Made by a program: the position numbers and the translations under genes. Below the pieces are notes generated by a model. The model was not told the DNA's origin. It ran no database searches and worked only from the letters and a program-made list of their open reading frames with translations. DNA of 64,000 bases from Phycomyces nitens (lineage: Eukaryota > Mucoromycota > Mucoromycetes > Mucorales > Phycomycetaceae): the NCBI GenBank assembly GCA_022702545.1, contig JAHRBC010000003.1:2728001-2792000 (forward strand), in the 5' to 3' direction. This document shows, in pieces, positions 1 to 13,003 of the stretch (position 1 is the stretch's first letter; every line of letters begins with the position of its first letter).

Positions 1-713
1 GCTAGATCTCGAGACAGAGGGGTGAAGCTGTAGCTATACAATGATTCTGTTGAGTACCGTACGGCCTTTTCACTATCCTTGACGGACAGGGCAAGAGTTC
101 CATCACAAGAAATTCTCCTGTCGTCCATGATTTCACTAAAACGGAGCAAATGACTGGACATTGAGCTGTCTTCATCTTCATCAGAGCTTATACGGTTCTC
201 TAGTTGGACAAAGAATAAAGTCAATTGTGCTTTTTTGTTGTTGTTGCAAATATGTATATATGTATATATGTATATATATACAAAAACTCTTACCGCTAGA
301 ATTCTTCTCAAGACTGGGCATTTGAGTATATAATTTGTACTTTTGTGCCAATGAATCATTTACGACGCATTTATCCATATTTTGAGTGGAATTGGAGTAT
401 GAAAAAGAACAGCTCAATCTACAATATGGTCCAGCCTTTATAGATTTCTGTGTTTGTAGCTAAAAAAAAGTTGATCGACGCGGTTGGCATGGCTATGAAT
501 CTAAACCAGGCCAGAAAGTTTGCAAAAGACAGTGATCAAGATTTGATTGATTATATGTTCATATTTATATTGGTTTATTTGGGTTACAGATATTTATATG
601 TTTAATAAGAATAAAATATACAAGAGGTTGGATTTATGCTTGATCATAATGATCTATCCACAAAATTGGTAGTATGTAAAGTATGTAGAGTACAATATTA
701 AAGAGTTGATATT

Positions 714-768
714 TGGCCATGAGCTAACAGACCTTGGTTCTGTTAGCGTCATGTTAGCTCATGGCCCA
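714..768. repeat. nested inverted repeat (hairpin)
   Basis: Arms TGGCCATGAGCTAACA (from 714) and TGTTAGCTCATGGCC (752-766) are inverted copies over about 15 bp, separated by about 22 nt. The loop side holds a second, shorter pairing, GCTAACAGA with TCTGTTAGC, so two alternative foldings share the left arm. No gene is adjacent. It may be the remnant of a small inverted-repeat element. Confidence 0.65.
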
Positions 769-3735
769 AGTTAACAGCAGGGACAGAGTCTTCCGATGGC
801 ATGGAATATACCCGTTATACAGGATACGATTGCATTGACGATCATGCTAAAGAAGCCTATTTTTCAATGAATATTAATATATGAATTCAATTGAATCAAA
901 GGGGTAATTTGTTTTTGTTTTTTACTTACTGGCTACAGCGCCGACAAGTCCTGTCAGTAGCGAGGCTACTGATCGAACAAGCCCAGATAGGCAGGAAACG
1001 ATTGAGCCCATGAGTTATTTGATTGAGTGTTTTGTAGGGTTGAATAGGATAAAGTAAAGTTGGTTGATAATTGATTTCAGTGAAGATCGAGTAGTTTATA
1101 TATATGTCCATCTTCTTCGCAGGTGGTGGCTGATGAAGAAATGACGATCTCTATTTTCTCCTAATTTGGGCATTAACCCAATCTACGTCATTTATCCTAA
1201 TATAGAATGACACTTTTTGAATTTTTAGACTCCTGGTATACTCGATGGCTTTATAGAACATGGCGTGTAGAAGATGCTTGTGTTTTCTTTAGATGATGTA
1301 ATCTGGTAGACGGTAAATAGGAAAGTATATCTCGTACAAGTCATCATTACACCGCATCTAGTGCATATTCTCATCCAAGTCCATTTCGTCCCACTTGATA
1401 TCTTGCTCTATTAGACTGATCCTCAAGAGACTTGGAGACAGAAAATAAAAATATTATTGTAGGCCATCATCTGCAACCAACAGGTAAAATTTTCCCTGGA
1501 AATTGAAGCATTTGAAATGCTAGTACAGATTCATGGAGATCAACACAAATTTTCCAAGGTGGAAACTATATATGACTTTGAGCAGATCAAATACGCATAT
1601 ATAATGAGCCTTTAAAGCCATTTGTGTACCTTGAATTTCGTCTGTTAGCGTACCTTGTCTACGTTATTGTTCTTTGTTTTAAATCTTAGCGTATGGGTTT
1701 CTATTTGATGATCCGACAAGAGATGTCTTTGTATTTTACTGTGAGTCTAAAGAAAGCACCAATTGTTACAGCTACCACAGTCTATTAGTTTTTGTGATTG
1801 GCTTGGTGTGTCTAAACCTTGGTGTGAATACATACATCATCTTCTTTTAATTTATTCTTTTGGTAGAGCAGTTGGTTGAAACAAGAGCCATAAAAATTAG
1901 CCGAATACAATAGATTTTGAAACAAATATTAAGAATGTTTCAAATTTACGTTGTCTAAAGAGGTATTTTTAAAAAAAAAATGTACTTTAAAGGAGCTGTC
2001 CTGAATCAGCGCAACGGTGACTATAGATTGTTTATTTCTTGGTGGCACTACTACTGGCTAGAGTTCACTTTCTTCTTCTTCATTTGGGCCAATGAAAGGT
2101 CAAGTATCTGATCTGCAGAAACCTTTTGGTCTTCTTTTTCTTCTATTTTCGCCCAATCAAAAAAAATCTGTCCAAGTTCAAGGTAGAGAACCCCTTGTTT
2201 GGTTCCAAAGGCAGTAGATATAATACTGGCGAGTATTTTCGGTAGTATTAGTCTTGGATTATAAACATTCAAGCTTATTTGAAGTAAGTCTTGCTACCTT
2301 TGTACATCAATTAAAATAAATTACAATACAGAATATCCTCAAACATGCAATCCTTCTTTTCTCAACTTTTTGGTATAGTGAGAGTCATATTTCATCAAAG
2401 ATCTCAATCTTTTGACGTCAGTACTACTGCCACCAGGACCTTTATTTTCACGTCATGTTCTAGTTCAACACCGACATGCCAACACTACCTGTGTAGATTT
2501 TTTTTTAGAATTTGCGTGCTTTGCTTCTCTAGAGACCTATCATATTGGTCATGATATCCAGGGATCCCTTGATATTTCTTTACTCAGTTGGCTAATAGTT
2601 GAATCCCTCGATATCTTAATATATAAAGCACACATATTAGTCCAGCTCATAAACAGTAGCATGTTTTGCCTCTTTAGACCAAATACCACAAATCTAATAA
2701 GGATATTGAACACTCTTACTACCCAATTAAGGCACGCTCCACAGAGAAGAAGAGTGCCAATCTACGCCATGCTCGAGTTACATGACTATTGACTATAAAC
2801 CAATGCCAGATTTATTGTACTATAACATTGTCAGTTGATCTAAACCTTGGTGGTAAAAGTGGAAGGAGAATATTCAACAAGCCTAAATTAATAGACTTCT
2901 TTTTTTGTATTTCTCGTGTTATCAAGACATGGTTGAAATGGCGTATTAGAGATGATTGAGTAAAAGTAACAAGAGATGTATTTCTGGAGAGGCGTCGACT
3001 ATCCTCATTACTGTGTAACTAGGTGTTACAGAAAAAAATTGTCTAGTTTTGGATCAAAGCAGTGTGTGAACCCTATCAACCCACTAAAGGCTGACTAGAA
3101 ACCATGACAACCAAAAACTTTTGCAATTATATTTTGCCTTGAACCTTAAAAAGTATACTTGACAACGTATCACTAGACTCAGCGCGTCTTTCCATAAAAA
3201 GAAGTTGATGCTCACACCCAGCAGTCAGAAATTGTACATCTTTTAACCACCAAATCAACAAGGCAAGAACGTGAACAGTTATCAAAATTCAGCTCAATTG
3301 ACAAAGGTAACCGGAAAGTTGTTTACTAATCTTCAATTGAACAGACACTGTTTGGTGTGTAATAATCTAGAGGCGTACATTTATTGATATATGTCCTTGT
3401 TGTAAAGGTAATCGAATCCAAGCCCTTGACCTTGGTTTGTTTTTATAGCTCGTCGGATCAAAAGTACTCTTACTCTTGTGGCGTTTGATCTAATTCATGG
3501 TAAAGCATGTGAATAAATTTAAGAGAAAGATAATCTAGTGGAATATGTGTGTCCTGTAATGTCGTTTTACGGCCAGAAAAGTTTATAAATGGTAAATACA
3601 ACAAGAGGAGTGCAATTAAGATTCTGGCAGGCTGATTCAAAAACAAGGTAGTACAAATTAATGGGCAGGCTGAGAATTTGAGAGGACAATGAAAGATAAA
3701 GTATTGAAAGTGGAAAAAATCAGATCAGTCAACAC

Positions 3736-3933
3736 ATGTTTTCCCGGAACAAACCAAATAGGTCCGTCAGCGCAGATGGAATTAGCATTGAGACTTTTTG
3801 TAGGCAATACAGAATCAAGCACTGGGATTACCATGAGGAAAAATGGTATTTAAAGAGTTTGGATAACTTTAAAGCCAAAGATGGAAAAAGGTATCCAAAG
3901 ACGTGTCCAAGGAAGAAATACCAGTACCTTTAA
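3736..3933 (+). CDS. small hypothetical ORF, 65 aa
   Basis: An ATG-started single frame encodes a basic, aromatic-rich 65-aa peptide containing RIKHWDYHEEKWYLKSL and ending in KKYQYL. I do not recognise a family. It lies in gene-poor DNA about 300 bp from a Tc1-like transposon relic, so it may be a fragment of a mobile-element protein, a minor gene or chance. Coding status is unproven. Confidence 0.2.
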   Translation: MFSRNKPNRSVSADGISIETFCRQYRIKHWDYHEEKWYLKSLDNFKAKDGKRYPKTCPRKKYQYL

Positions 3934-4229
3934 GAACAGCCATATTTTTTACTTGTTAAATACAAAAAAAAATTTTACTTGTGAAATGATAGATGGTATT
4001 AAAAAAGTGTACTGAAACGCAAGTTTATACGCAATAAAATCAACAGGATGTTGTGTCAAAATGATTATAGAGTCGCAGAAATTGATTTACATACAGTAGC
4101 CAAAAATTATTAATTTTTTAAATTTGGATGGCTCACATTAAACAGACAAGTACTCAAATGTAATACTGTTAGAAACTAGCTATCTTATGACAGTATATGC
4201 TAAAATATGTATTTAAAAAAAGCACAAAA

Positions 4230-5345
4230 ATAAGGTATATTTAGTGCTTTGTTGTGCCTTCCTTGGCATCTACTCTTAATGCTACCAACTAAACGTCATG
4301 AGTAATCTAAGCTTGGTTTCTCCCATAATTCTTGCAAGGTCACCTTTAAATCATCAGGAGATTTAATTATTACTATTCTCTTGTCAACAAGTACCTCTAG
4401 ACCATTCCGCATGTGATCAATGGGGTTCAGATCATGGTTTTGAGCAGGCCAGTACAGTCAATGATCGCCAGACGTACACATTTTTGAGTGTAGTGAATGC
4501 GATCTGTTAGACAAAAAATATCACAATTTCAGCCTTTGGTAGCTGAAAGCAAGTAGGCGAGTGCAGGAGAATTGCGTTCAAGATCGCTTAATTGGCAGAG
4601 CAAAATGGGTTGATATTACACTTTATTCGAAAATATAGATTATTCACCATCAATTGCAGAAGTCGCGTTCTCCATGCATCACTTTCTTTTAATGGTGATT
4701 TCCTCGCATATCCAATCATGACAAAAGCGACCTCTTTCTTGATATTATCCCAATATGTTGTAATTGAATCTGTCGACCCAACAAAAGACTCTCTAATCTC
4801 TTTGCGAACAATCCACAAATGGCGACCGTATTTCGTTTCATCATTGTTCGTGATTATTTCTTGTGGTTACCACCTGTTTGATTATCCAACCAAGTATTGC
4901 AAACTAATGACAGTGAAATGCTGCTTGAGATTTGGAAATTTCTCTTCCATTAATCCATATAGGGTTTCTGTTGTGATGAATTCATAATTTTATAATTTAC
5001 CATTTGATGTATTCGCACTAGTTGTCATTGACTCAATCATCTATAGCAATCGACTCTTGAAAAAAAAGAAATAATATCTCCACATTATCTACGTTTTTCT
5101 CCAGCAATAGTTTTGTCATTGCTCATGTCTGCTGTATCGTGGTCGTTGGTATCGGTGCTGTCTCTTATTAGTGACAATGCCAAACTCAATTTTGTCATAT
5201 CATCGCAGGAGAAAGAATCAGTTGAGATAAGAGCTGGTGCCGGTGAACCTGTCAGAAATGTGAATGGATCTTGTTTAAAAACATCCAGACTAATTGCTGC
5301 TGGCCTCATTGGATTCTGTTCATGGCGATAAATGACAGTCAACCC
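4230..5345 (-). mobile_element. decayed Tc1/IS630-type transposon
   Basis: Read on the minus strand, about 4460-4400 encodes WPAQNHDLNPIDHMRNGLEV, the block around the last catalytic Asp of Tc1/mariner transposases (usual form WPAQSPDLNPIEHLW). Downstream, about 4340-4240 gives TLQELWEKPSLDYS, a stop, then RLVGSIKSRCQ, matching the usual Tc1 C-terminal region. Just upstream, DRIHYTQKC resembles the DNARIH block but sits in another frame. Further upstream, about 4985-4900 reads TETLYGLMEEKFPNLKQHF, like the helix-turn-helix part, and 5342-5085 is an open frame that could be the N-terminus. Stops and frameshifts break it throughout. Terminal inverted repeats were not found. Confidence is high for a Tc1 relic at 4230-4470 and lower for the upstream limit. 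Confidence 0.75.
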
Positions 5346-6868
5346 GAATTTTTGAAGCTGTCTTTTGCTTTTTGTCTGTTTTCATCATTGAATGGACAGT
5401 CTAGCACCAGAAATAAAGCTTGTCCCAAAGTTAACATTGCAGTAAACAAATGACAAGCAAAACAAAAGAATAAAAGAATTAGTGAGATGTGTCAAGATCT
5501 GACCCCTGTAGGCATATATGCCACCCATAAGAGCGAAAAAAGAAGAATTAAAGATATTTTAATAGATAATAATAAAAAAATAATTGTGTTTGGCACGGCA
5601 TGAAATATAGGGTTGTCAGCGAGAAGGAAAAGAGAGCACGGAAAACCGCCTTGTAGGAGAATACATAATACACACGCGTCAAGATATTTAGCAAAATCTG
5701 AACAAATTAAAGCGGTCTTAATCCAAAAAGCATACCGGCATTAGAAAACGCCTTTTATGGAAATTCTAGATAAAGAGCTTTTTTATTGGTTTAGAAAATA
5801 CCTGAAATTTATAAAGATTTGTTCAAAAGATTGTTCCTTATCTTGTTCGAGTCAGAATAAAATTGTACTGGATATTCCAGTGGTACTTGTATTTGTAAAA
5901 ACAATATTTTTTTTATTTCGAAATACCAGAATAAGAAATTAGTGTATCAAAAAGAAAAAGAAGTTAAAAGTGTACAGGCTTTATTTGAATCCTCTAGGTA
6001 TTTATTAATAAATGTAGTAAAGTATGATGACCAGTACAATAATAAGACTCGTCTTACCTTTGGAATATTTATTATCCTATTCAATGACCAGTTATGTATT
6101 CAATTTATTCCAAGAAGAGAATATCGAACGTTTTATGTAATCAAAATTAATAAACGGATAAGTCAATAAATGGAAATTCATATATTTGTTATGCGCAGCA
6201 TGCCTGATTTGCTTAGAGCACGTTTAATACCCGTTTGTGCTGGGTCAATGATACTATCCTTGGAGTGAAAGGTACAATCATTTATGCATAAATCTAGACA
6301 ATGTACTTTATCATGGATCTATATGTTGTAGATGAAATATGATAAGATGGGTACTTTATGTATATTATAAAATCATCTTTTGTGTAATATTTGATGCTAC
6401 AATCAAAATGAAAGATCTGCGACAGTACTGCTGCCTATTTTGAGTATTTAGAGATGTATGAAAGATAAATAACAGTATACAAGTAGCAAATAGATAAAGA
6501 TGATAAAATGACAGTCAAGTATCTTTGGATTTGCTCTAACAAAGTACCTTTTAATTACTTGAAACAAAAGTTTTCAAGTATCTGTTATTGTTGTATTTAC
6601 AGAAATATTATAAGACACATTCTGAATACCCATATATACTGTTAAATGTCAAACCAAGTACAGGACTTGATTATACACCAAAAAAAAGGGGGTCTTGTGG
6701 CTGTAATGAGCTATTGTATTTTCATCAGCAAATATCTATAATCTTCAAGACCACCGACAGATGTAGAAAATATCCAACAAACCATTCAATTATTAATCAT
6801 TAAAGTATATTATAAACAGTGTATTGCTACGATCTTTGTATTTGTATTTTTACTTTCGTCTAAATTTA
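5346..6868. other. AT-rich intergenic region
   Basis: No gene, RNA or repeat was recognised here. Several short frames (for example 5757-5942, 5942-6169, 6588-6803) have strongly AT-driven composition and no recognisable motif. The right edge is the 3' flank of SUV3. Confidence 0.5.
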
Positions 6869-9599
6869 TCATGACTTTTCACGATATACATGACTTTTTC
6901 TTGGGCCCTTGGGAGATCCATATTTCTTTAATGAGCCGGGATGGGTCTTTGATATGTATGAGCCCTTTTTTGACATCTTTACTACACTGTTCTTGAGGGC
7001 ATCGTCAATCATTTCTTCGCATCTTTTCTTGATCTCTGCACACTTTTCCTGATCAGTGATAAATGTATCGGGATATCTTATGCTAAAAGGAGGGAAAAAA
7101 TAAGCAATTAGATCAACATGACCATGTTCTGATCCAATTATTAATAATATAGAGTCATACCTCAACCACATGTACAGCATAATAGACTTGTGCTTGGTTT
7201 CCAAGTCTATAAGCCCTTTCTCGCTAGATGGGGCTATATCAGGAAGACTGGCGAAATCCTCAAGAGATCTTGTTTCAGAATTGCTGTAAATTCTGGCAAG
7301 ATCCCCAATGGCTTCAAGACTCTCTGGGTTACGCACATTGACAGGTGCAGTGACAAACTGATATCGATCGCGCAGAGGCAACTTGACTCTCTCGATTGTA
7401 TCCGAAATAACCTACAAGCACCTCAGTCAGCACCAATTTATTGACCATCCAAAGCTTTACCTTTTGATCCTCAAAGTTGCAAAGGAAGTAATTTCCACTC
7501 AATGATGCCAAGTCTTCGAATTTTTGCTATATTCAAGTGTGAGACGACTTGAGTTGTATAAAAACACACAAAAACTTACCAAAAGACCCGAGAATCTTTC
7601 ATTGGGCATTTGAAGGGCAAACATTTCCAGAATATCTACCGTAGGTTGAAGACCGGCAAGCTACTCACTCCCATTAGATGGTTTTACATGAAAATATCTC
7701 GAAATATTTACCTTTAGGTTAATGGTGCCACTACCCATGCAATCTTTAACATACTTCAGATCCTTTGATGCGATACTATATACATAGAGATTAATATATA
7801 TATAAAAAAGGATCCATATTTTTCCTTGATATACTTACGCAGTTACTTCTCCAGAAGCATAGGTAGTACCGAATCTACCGGCACGTCCACCAATCTGCTT
7901 CATTTGAGGTATGCTGACATTAACCATGTTTTTTCCATCAAACTTGTGGACAGTCGAAAATACAACACGTTTAATGTTGCTTTAAGAAAAAAAAGTACAG
8001 AGTAAGTATATAACGTACTTCCTTGGGATTTCCTACTTACAGGTTGAGTCCCATTCCAACAGCATCAGAAGCTACCATGACATTTATATCGCTTTCAGGA
8101 TCGTTGAATGACTTTGCTTGAAGAGCGCGTGTCTCTGAAGAATAAAATGATCAGATTATGAAGCAATGTACTTTATATTATCTCCCTAAAGATCTTCATC
8201 TCATGGCTTACCTGGGGGAAGAGCACCATAAACAACGGCACATTTAAGACCAGTAGACTTTTGGATTTTTTCTTTGATATTGAAAATATCTTTTCGTGAA
8301 AAGGCAATCACACAGTCCCCTGCTTTTACTTCTTTGTATTCGGGATCAACTGTTTTATCCAAGATTGTGACAGGTGTCAGACGCTTGTATTCGTTCACGA
8401 CAACCTCCTCATTCAAAGAGGCGCATATCTCTTTGACTAGGGGTATAACAGACGCTTCACCACACAAATGGATCTCTTGCGCCTTGAGACCCAATAATGC
8501 CTGGGTCCATGCCCAACCTCTTTGAGAGTCACCAATCATCTGGATCTCGTCAATGACTGCCACTTCGATTGGTTTAACCAAGTTGGCCATCTCGACTGTT
8601 GAACTGGTGAGGGTTGCGGTTGGTGATACGATGCGACGCTCTTCTCCAGTAAGTAGGTTGCAGGCGACACCCTTGTCATTCATCTTCTCAAAGATCTCGT
8701 TGGCCAGTAAACGCAATGGTCCGCAGTATATACCAGACTCGGCACCTTCTAATCTCTTTAGTGCGTTATAGGTCTTTCCACTGTTTGTAGGTCCAACATG
8801 GAGAAAGATCTTTCTGTAATGTTTGTCATATTAATTAGTATGTGCATTGCATTAAGCTTGACTGAAATTATCCAAATACTTACCTCTGCATTTGACGTGC
8901 TTCAGGAAACCATTCGTTGGGGAATCGCAGATCGCTCAACTTACGCATAGAGTCGAATTCCTCATTGATCTCCTTGGGGAGTTGAGGTTCAATGAATGGA
9001 AAGAATGCAGCAAGCAGAGAACGATCAATAGAATCTATCGATATCGATTATGTCAGACAATTGATCTTCATTTACATGTAGTTTTTTTTTCATTACCTGA
9101 CATTTGGTTTATGTTTCCTTCAACAATGATATTATCCGGATGTACTTCGGGAATCTCCTTGTTAGCAATTGCTGCAACAAAGTTCTTGGAAAGTCTATTA
9201 AACATGGGCTCTGCAATGCCCATGCTTCTGAGTATTTTCGCAAATCTGGCATTTTTTGGAAAAGCTTGTAGTCGTGCGTTGACCACTATAAATTCAGGGG
9301 AATATATATAAGAATATAGTAAAGCATAAAGTCGAGATAATGTTTGTAAAAAAAATCCAGACTGTTTACTTACAGCGTATCTTTTGTCTTGAGCTTGCTT
9401 TTGCTTCACCAGGAACTGGGATCGTAGGTTTATTCTTGAATTGAGTCATGGGAAACGCTTGAGGTGATCGTAGTCGTGGGATTGATCCAGTTGTAAATTG
9501 GGATCTCAAAATGCCTGAGCATTTTGCTGAGAGCTCCTGTCGAACAAGGCATTGAGGTCCAATGGATCGCAATGGAATCCGAGAAATGTGCCTTAACAT
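6869..9599 (-). CDS. SUV3: mitochondrial ATP-dependent RNA helicase SUV3
   Basis: DExH-type RNA helicase of the SUV3 family, the unwinding partner of the mitochondrial RNA-degrading exosome. The multi-exon minus-strand gene starts at the ATG at 9599, giving [12 protein letters not shown] and an Arg-rich, acid-poor leader typical of a mitochondrial presequence. Exon 1 ends at about 9375 (CGC T, then GTAAGT) and joins about 9284. Visible helicase motifs in order are GPTNSGKTY (Walker A, about 8790), [10 protein letters not shown] (DExH variant, about 8545), [16 protein letters not shown] and [10 protein letters not shown] (motif VI, about 7890). The C-terminal part (7511-6869) follows the SUV3 C-terminal region and ends in a basic tail. 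About ten introns, all short, interrupt it. All core motifs are intact, so it should be functional. The start is inferred; an upstream in-frame TTG is unlikely. Confidence 0.93.
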
Positions 9600-12500
9600 T
9601 GGAGATTGTACTTTGTGTCTAAGAAGCAATTCAAAAACGTGCCTGACTGGCCAGGTTGGCTGTCATTTACAAATTTGACTGTCACAAAAAGTAGAGCGGA
9701 AAATCAATAGAACTGGAGTAACCAATGAATAAGCTTTTTCTTCTTCAAAGACATATATTCACATCCAGTGAAACTTTCCAGTATGTGTAGAGGGGTTGTG
9801 TGGTTACTGTTTGAAACAACCAACTTCTTTATGAGACATGTATTATAGCAATTAGTATTCAAGAGGAGTCATATACATTATTTTTTATAATTAAAACGTT
9901 GCAATTATGTCTAGTAAGAGATAATAGTTAAGAATTGGAAACCTATACTGCTGTGCAAGCAGTAAAGACACGGAATTGGAAGGCCGGGCGTGAATTGACA
10001 GCTAGAATACAATCCAGCCTTCAAAAGGCATGCAAACAAAAGTGAGCTATATTGCAAATGGCAAAACAAGTCGGATCAGCATCTATACTACTACTATAGA
10101 TACTCTGCCAATGTTTACCTGTTTTCTTTTTACCATTACCTAGTCATATATTTAATTCTCTATATCATAATCAATGACTGACATGGACATGCTGGTAGAT
10201 AAAGAAGGCTTAAACCTCAAACATGATAGATTCTGTTTGAGCCATTGGATATTTGTCTCTATATTAAACCTAGCCTCATCAAAAGCTTATACTTGTTTTG
10301 CTCTATTCATGAATCCTATGGAGTGTTTCTATAATTATGCCAACAGGTCTTTGGGATACACAAACGGAAATAATCAACTATTCTTTAGTAATTGCCTTAT
10401 TAATACACTTGGCCTTTACTTCTAGAGATTCCCAGGTTACTATTTGGCCAACGTTGTTAATCGTGGTTGAGAATCGACATTTGTTTTCGAAATTATTCTT
10501 TTTTTTTAAATAAAATAAATACAAGTCTTTCACAACGTGTTGCTAAGGGGCTTTGCTCTTAAGGATAATAGAGGCTATTTAATCTCCTAGATATATATAT
10601 ATATATTTTTAAAACTGCCCAATGTTTTCTTTAGCCACCATTTAATTTACTGATATCTTCTCCTGATAAGCAGTAGAAATATAGTTTTAGAGTGGTATAA
10701 GCTACTCCTTTCTCAGATCAAAAGTGGCTTTACTGACCATCTTGCCATCTCCATCTCAGCATAAAAATATAATTTGAAACCATATTTTCAATCTATTTTT
10801 ACAAAAGACTGATGATATATAGTCATCGGCTACTCCGCCTAGAATTTCCTTTAGAGCTCTATAGGCTTTGTATCGATGAACTACTGAATTATGGGGGCTA
10901 CATACCAACCCACCCAGCGTTTAATTATTTAGTAGCTGCTGACAAAACTTGAAACAGAATCCATCGAAAAATTATATGTCAATCACCCGGGTCTAATTTT
11001 AGATTCCAAAGACGTGTGTTCCCATTGAATAAAACTATACGATTCTTCCAAAACATCGGCAAATAATAAATCTTGTCGATTTTTTGTTGTTGTTGGTACG
11101 AATGCCATGTAATGTGCAATAAATATTCTTATTTATTTTCTGTATTATTATTATTTTTGGTAGCTCATGGTCTCCACCTCCTGCTATAGTTTGTTTGATT
11201 TTAGGCTGTCGGCCGAATCAAAGTACAAAAACAGTCTTAATATTTGAATGCATCGATTTTAATTTTCTGCCTTTCTTGCAAGGTTCAGAGAATCTAGTTA
11301 TCCAGACAATCTCAGATATCTAGGCTGGAGTAATGCGTGGGACCCAAGCGCTCAAAGTATATTTAATTACATTCAATGACATGACCATGTCCATTAATAC
11401 TCACCGAAAGTACCCAATAATAGCACCGTACATCAAAATGATGGCCGCCCAAAGCAAATCCTATTCTCCAAAAAGCCATTGATAATCCTATTTTTGTAAT
11501 TGCAGACCAAGAAGTAACATAACCACAACTACAAGGCTTGTAGATTCACCAAACCGGACTTTATGCAGTGTACATCTACCTGCTGATACTTGGCCACCTT
11601 TCTGACAAGCAAAATAGATCTGGTGTGGGTTAGCAAACGGCCACAACAAGTTTGTTTATGATTTATTAGACTTGCTTTTTTTTTTTTTTTTGCAGAAGCG
11701 AAATGTGTCTGTATGATCGTAAGCCCACCAACCTTTTTTCATATCATTCTAGTGTTTAGCAAGGAATTATAGACTAAGCATACCATTCAATTGACTATAG
11801 CAAGGGCCCTTTGGAATATTACGCAAAACTTACACCCGCACTTTGTATATTTTTATTCCAAACCAAAATAAACGTATATGTATATAAATAAAAATAAACC
11901 AAGGTTTTAAACCATAGTCCCGGCCAAAATAGATGCTGTAAGCCGATTCTCTCACTTCCTCGGCTGCTGAGATCTTTGTGGCTCCAGTGCATATCATTTT
12001 GACCGTCTTCAGCCCTTGGTGGGGCTTTGGGTCTTGAAAGCGTCTGCTGTGTTTTGCTAATTCCCCTCGACATCTTGACACTTTCAAATCCTTCTGCAAA
12101 AGGGAATTTTAAGCATGATTTTCTGTCTGTTATAGGACTGTATTGCCCATATCAATACTGCACAACCCAGGGCGTTGGCTCTACTGTCTGGGCTGCTGTA
12201 CTCCTTTACGGTGCCACAGGGCCATAAATAGAAGCAGAATGGTATCTCTTTTTGTTGCTTCTTTTGGGATCAGTAGGCATCATTAATTATTCTTTTTTTG
12301 ATATTTTATCGGCTACATAATGATGGACGGCTACGAACATGTTTGGAATAAGACACGTATCTGTAATTCTTCCACATGCACCATGTTAATGATAGACAGT
12401 ATGGTCGAGCACTCAGTAGATCTTCATTGGGATCAGAGTATTCTGTACTTTATTTTATATAAAAAAAACACATCTTTATAAAACGTATCTTTTGGGCAAT

Positions 12501-12900
12501 TAAAGCCCAAGACTCTATATTTCTATAATTGGACCGAGAATACAAAACGAATGCTAAAGAGAACATGGATTAGACATCCTGGATTGGTAGGACTATCAAA
12601 CCTTTTACTGCTCACTCGTACAGGGATATGGCTTGAACTGGAAACAATAATAGATTCAGTGTAACAACCAATTCAGGGTCAACAACAGTAGTGTGAGCAT
12701 CAGCTCTTCATATTTATTTTTATATATGTATATTTACACTCGATATCTCAAAGCTGCCCTTTCTCACTTTTCCATGACACAACAATTACAGAAATAGTTT
12801 CAGCGGGAGGTGTATACGACCGCAAAAATTCCAAGAGAGCTTGGTGATACACACAAAATCTTCAAAGGGATTTGAATAACACATTAAGGAAACCAGGAAT
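9600..12900. other. long AT-rich intergenic region
   Basis: About 3.3 kb without a convincing gene. The only stretch with splice-like signals is 12099-11830 on the minus strand, where TTTTGCAG precedes open frames and GGTGTAAGTTTT follows. Two overlapping frames stay open there, neither recognisable. The rest is AT-rich single-copy sequence with short T and TA runs, for example near 11680 and 10590. I see no tRNA, transposase or repeat. Confidence 0.5.
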
Positions 12901-12915
12901 ATCTTTTCTTTTTAT

Positions 12916-12924
12916 ATAAAAAGA
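12916..12924 (+). promoter_or_regulatory. putative TATA box of the chitin deacetylase gene
   Basis: TATATAAAA lies 80-88 bp upstream of the chitin deacetylase ATG (13004), followed by a CT-rich leader (CTTCTTTCCCCTTTATTTC). Position and sequence fit a core promoter; this is inference from sequence only. Confidence 0.5.
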
Positions 12925-13003
12925 CACCAGCCAGCGACATTCTTCAGAAAAATACAAGCTTCTTTCCCCTTTATTTCTTTCCAGATCAACTTTATCCCTC
13001 ACT

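Larger units (their letters stand above)
1..4229. other. gene-poor AT-rich region
   Basis: No confident gene is visible here. Open frames are short, mostly lack an ATG and match no family I recognise. A minus-strand frame at 2051-2272 ends in a lysine-rich tail and could be the last exon of something, but no upstream partner with good splice sites was found. The stretch holds a nested hairpin at 714-768 and a 65-aa ORF at 3736-3933, listed separately. It borders a transposon relic, which fits an accessory or decayed region. Confidence 0.6.

Noticed and set aside
3400..3425. tRNA B-box-like string GGTAATCGAATCC
   Set aside because: No A box, no acceptor-stem pairing and no anticodon arm around it.
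11830..12099. Possible minus-strand exon with TTTTGCAG acceptor and GTAAGT donor
   Set aside because: Two frames open, neither recognisable, and no partner exon found on either side.
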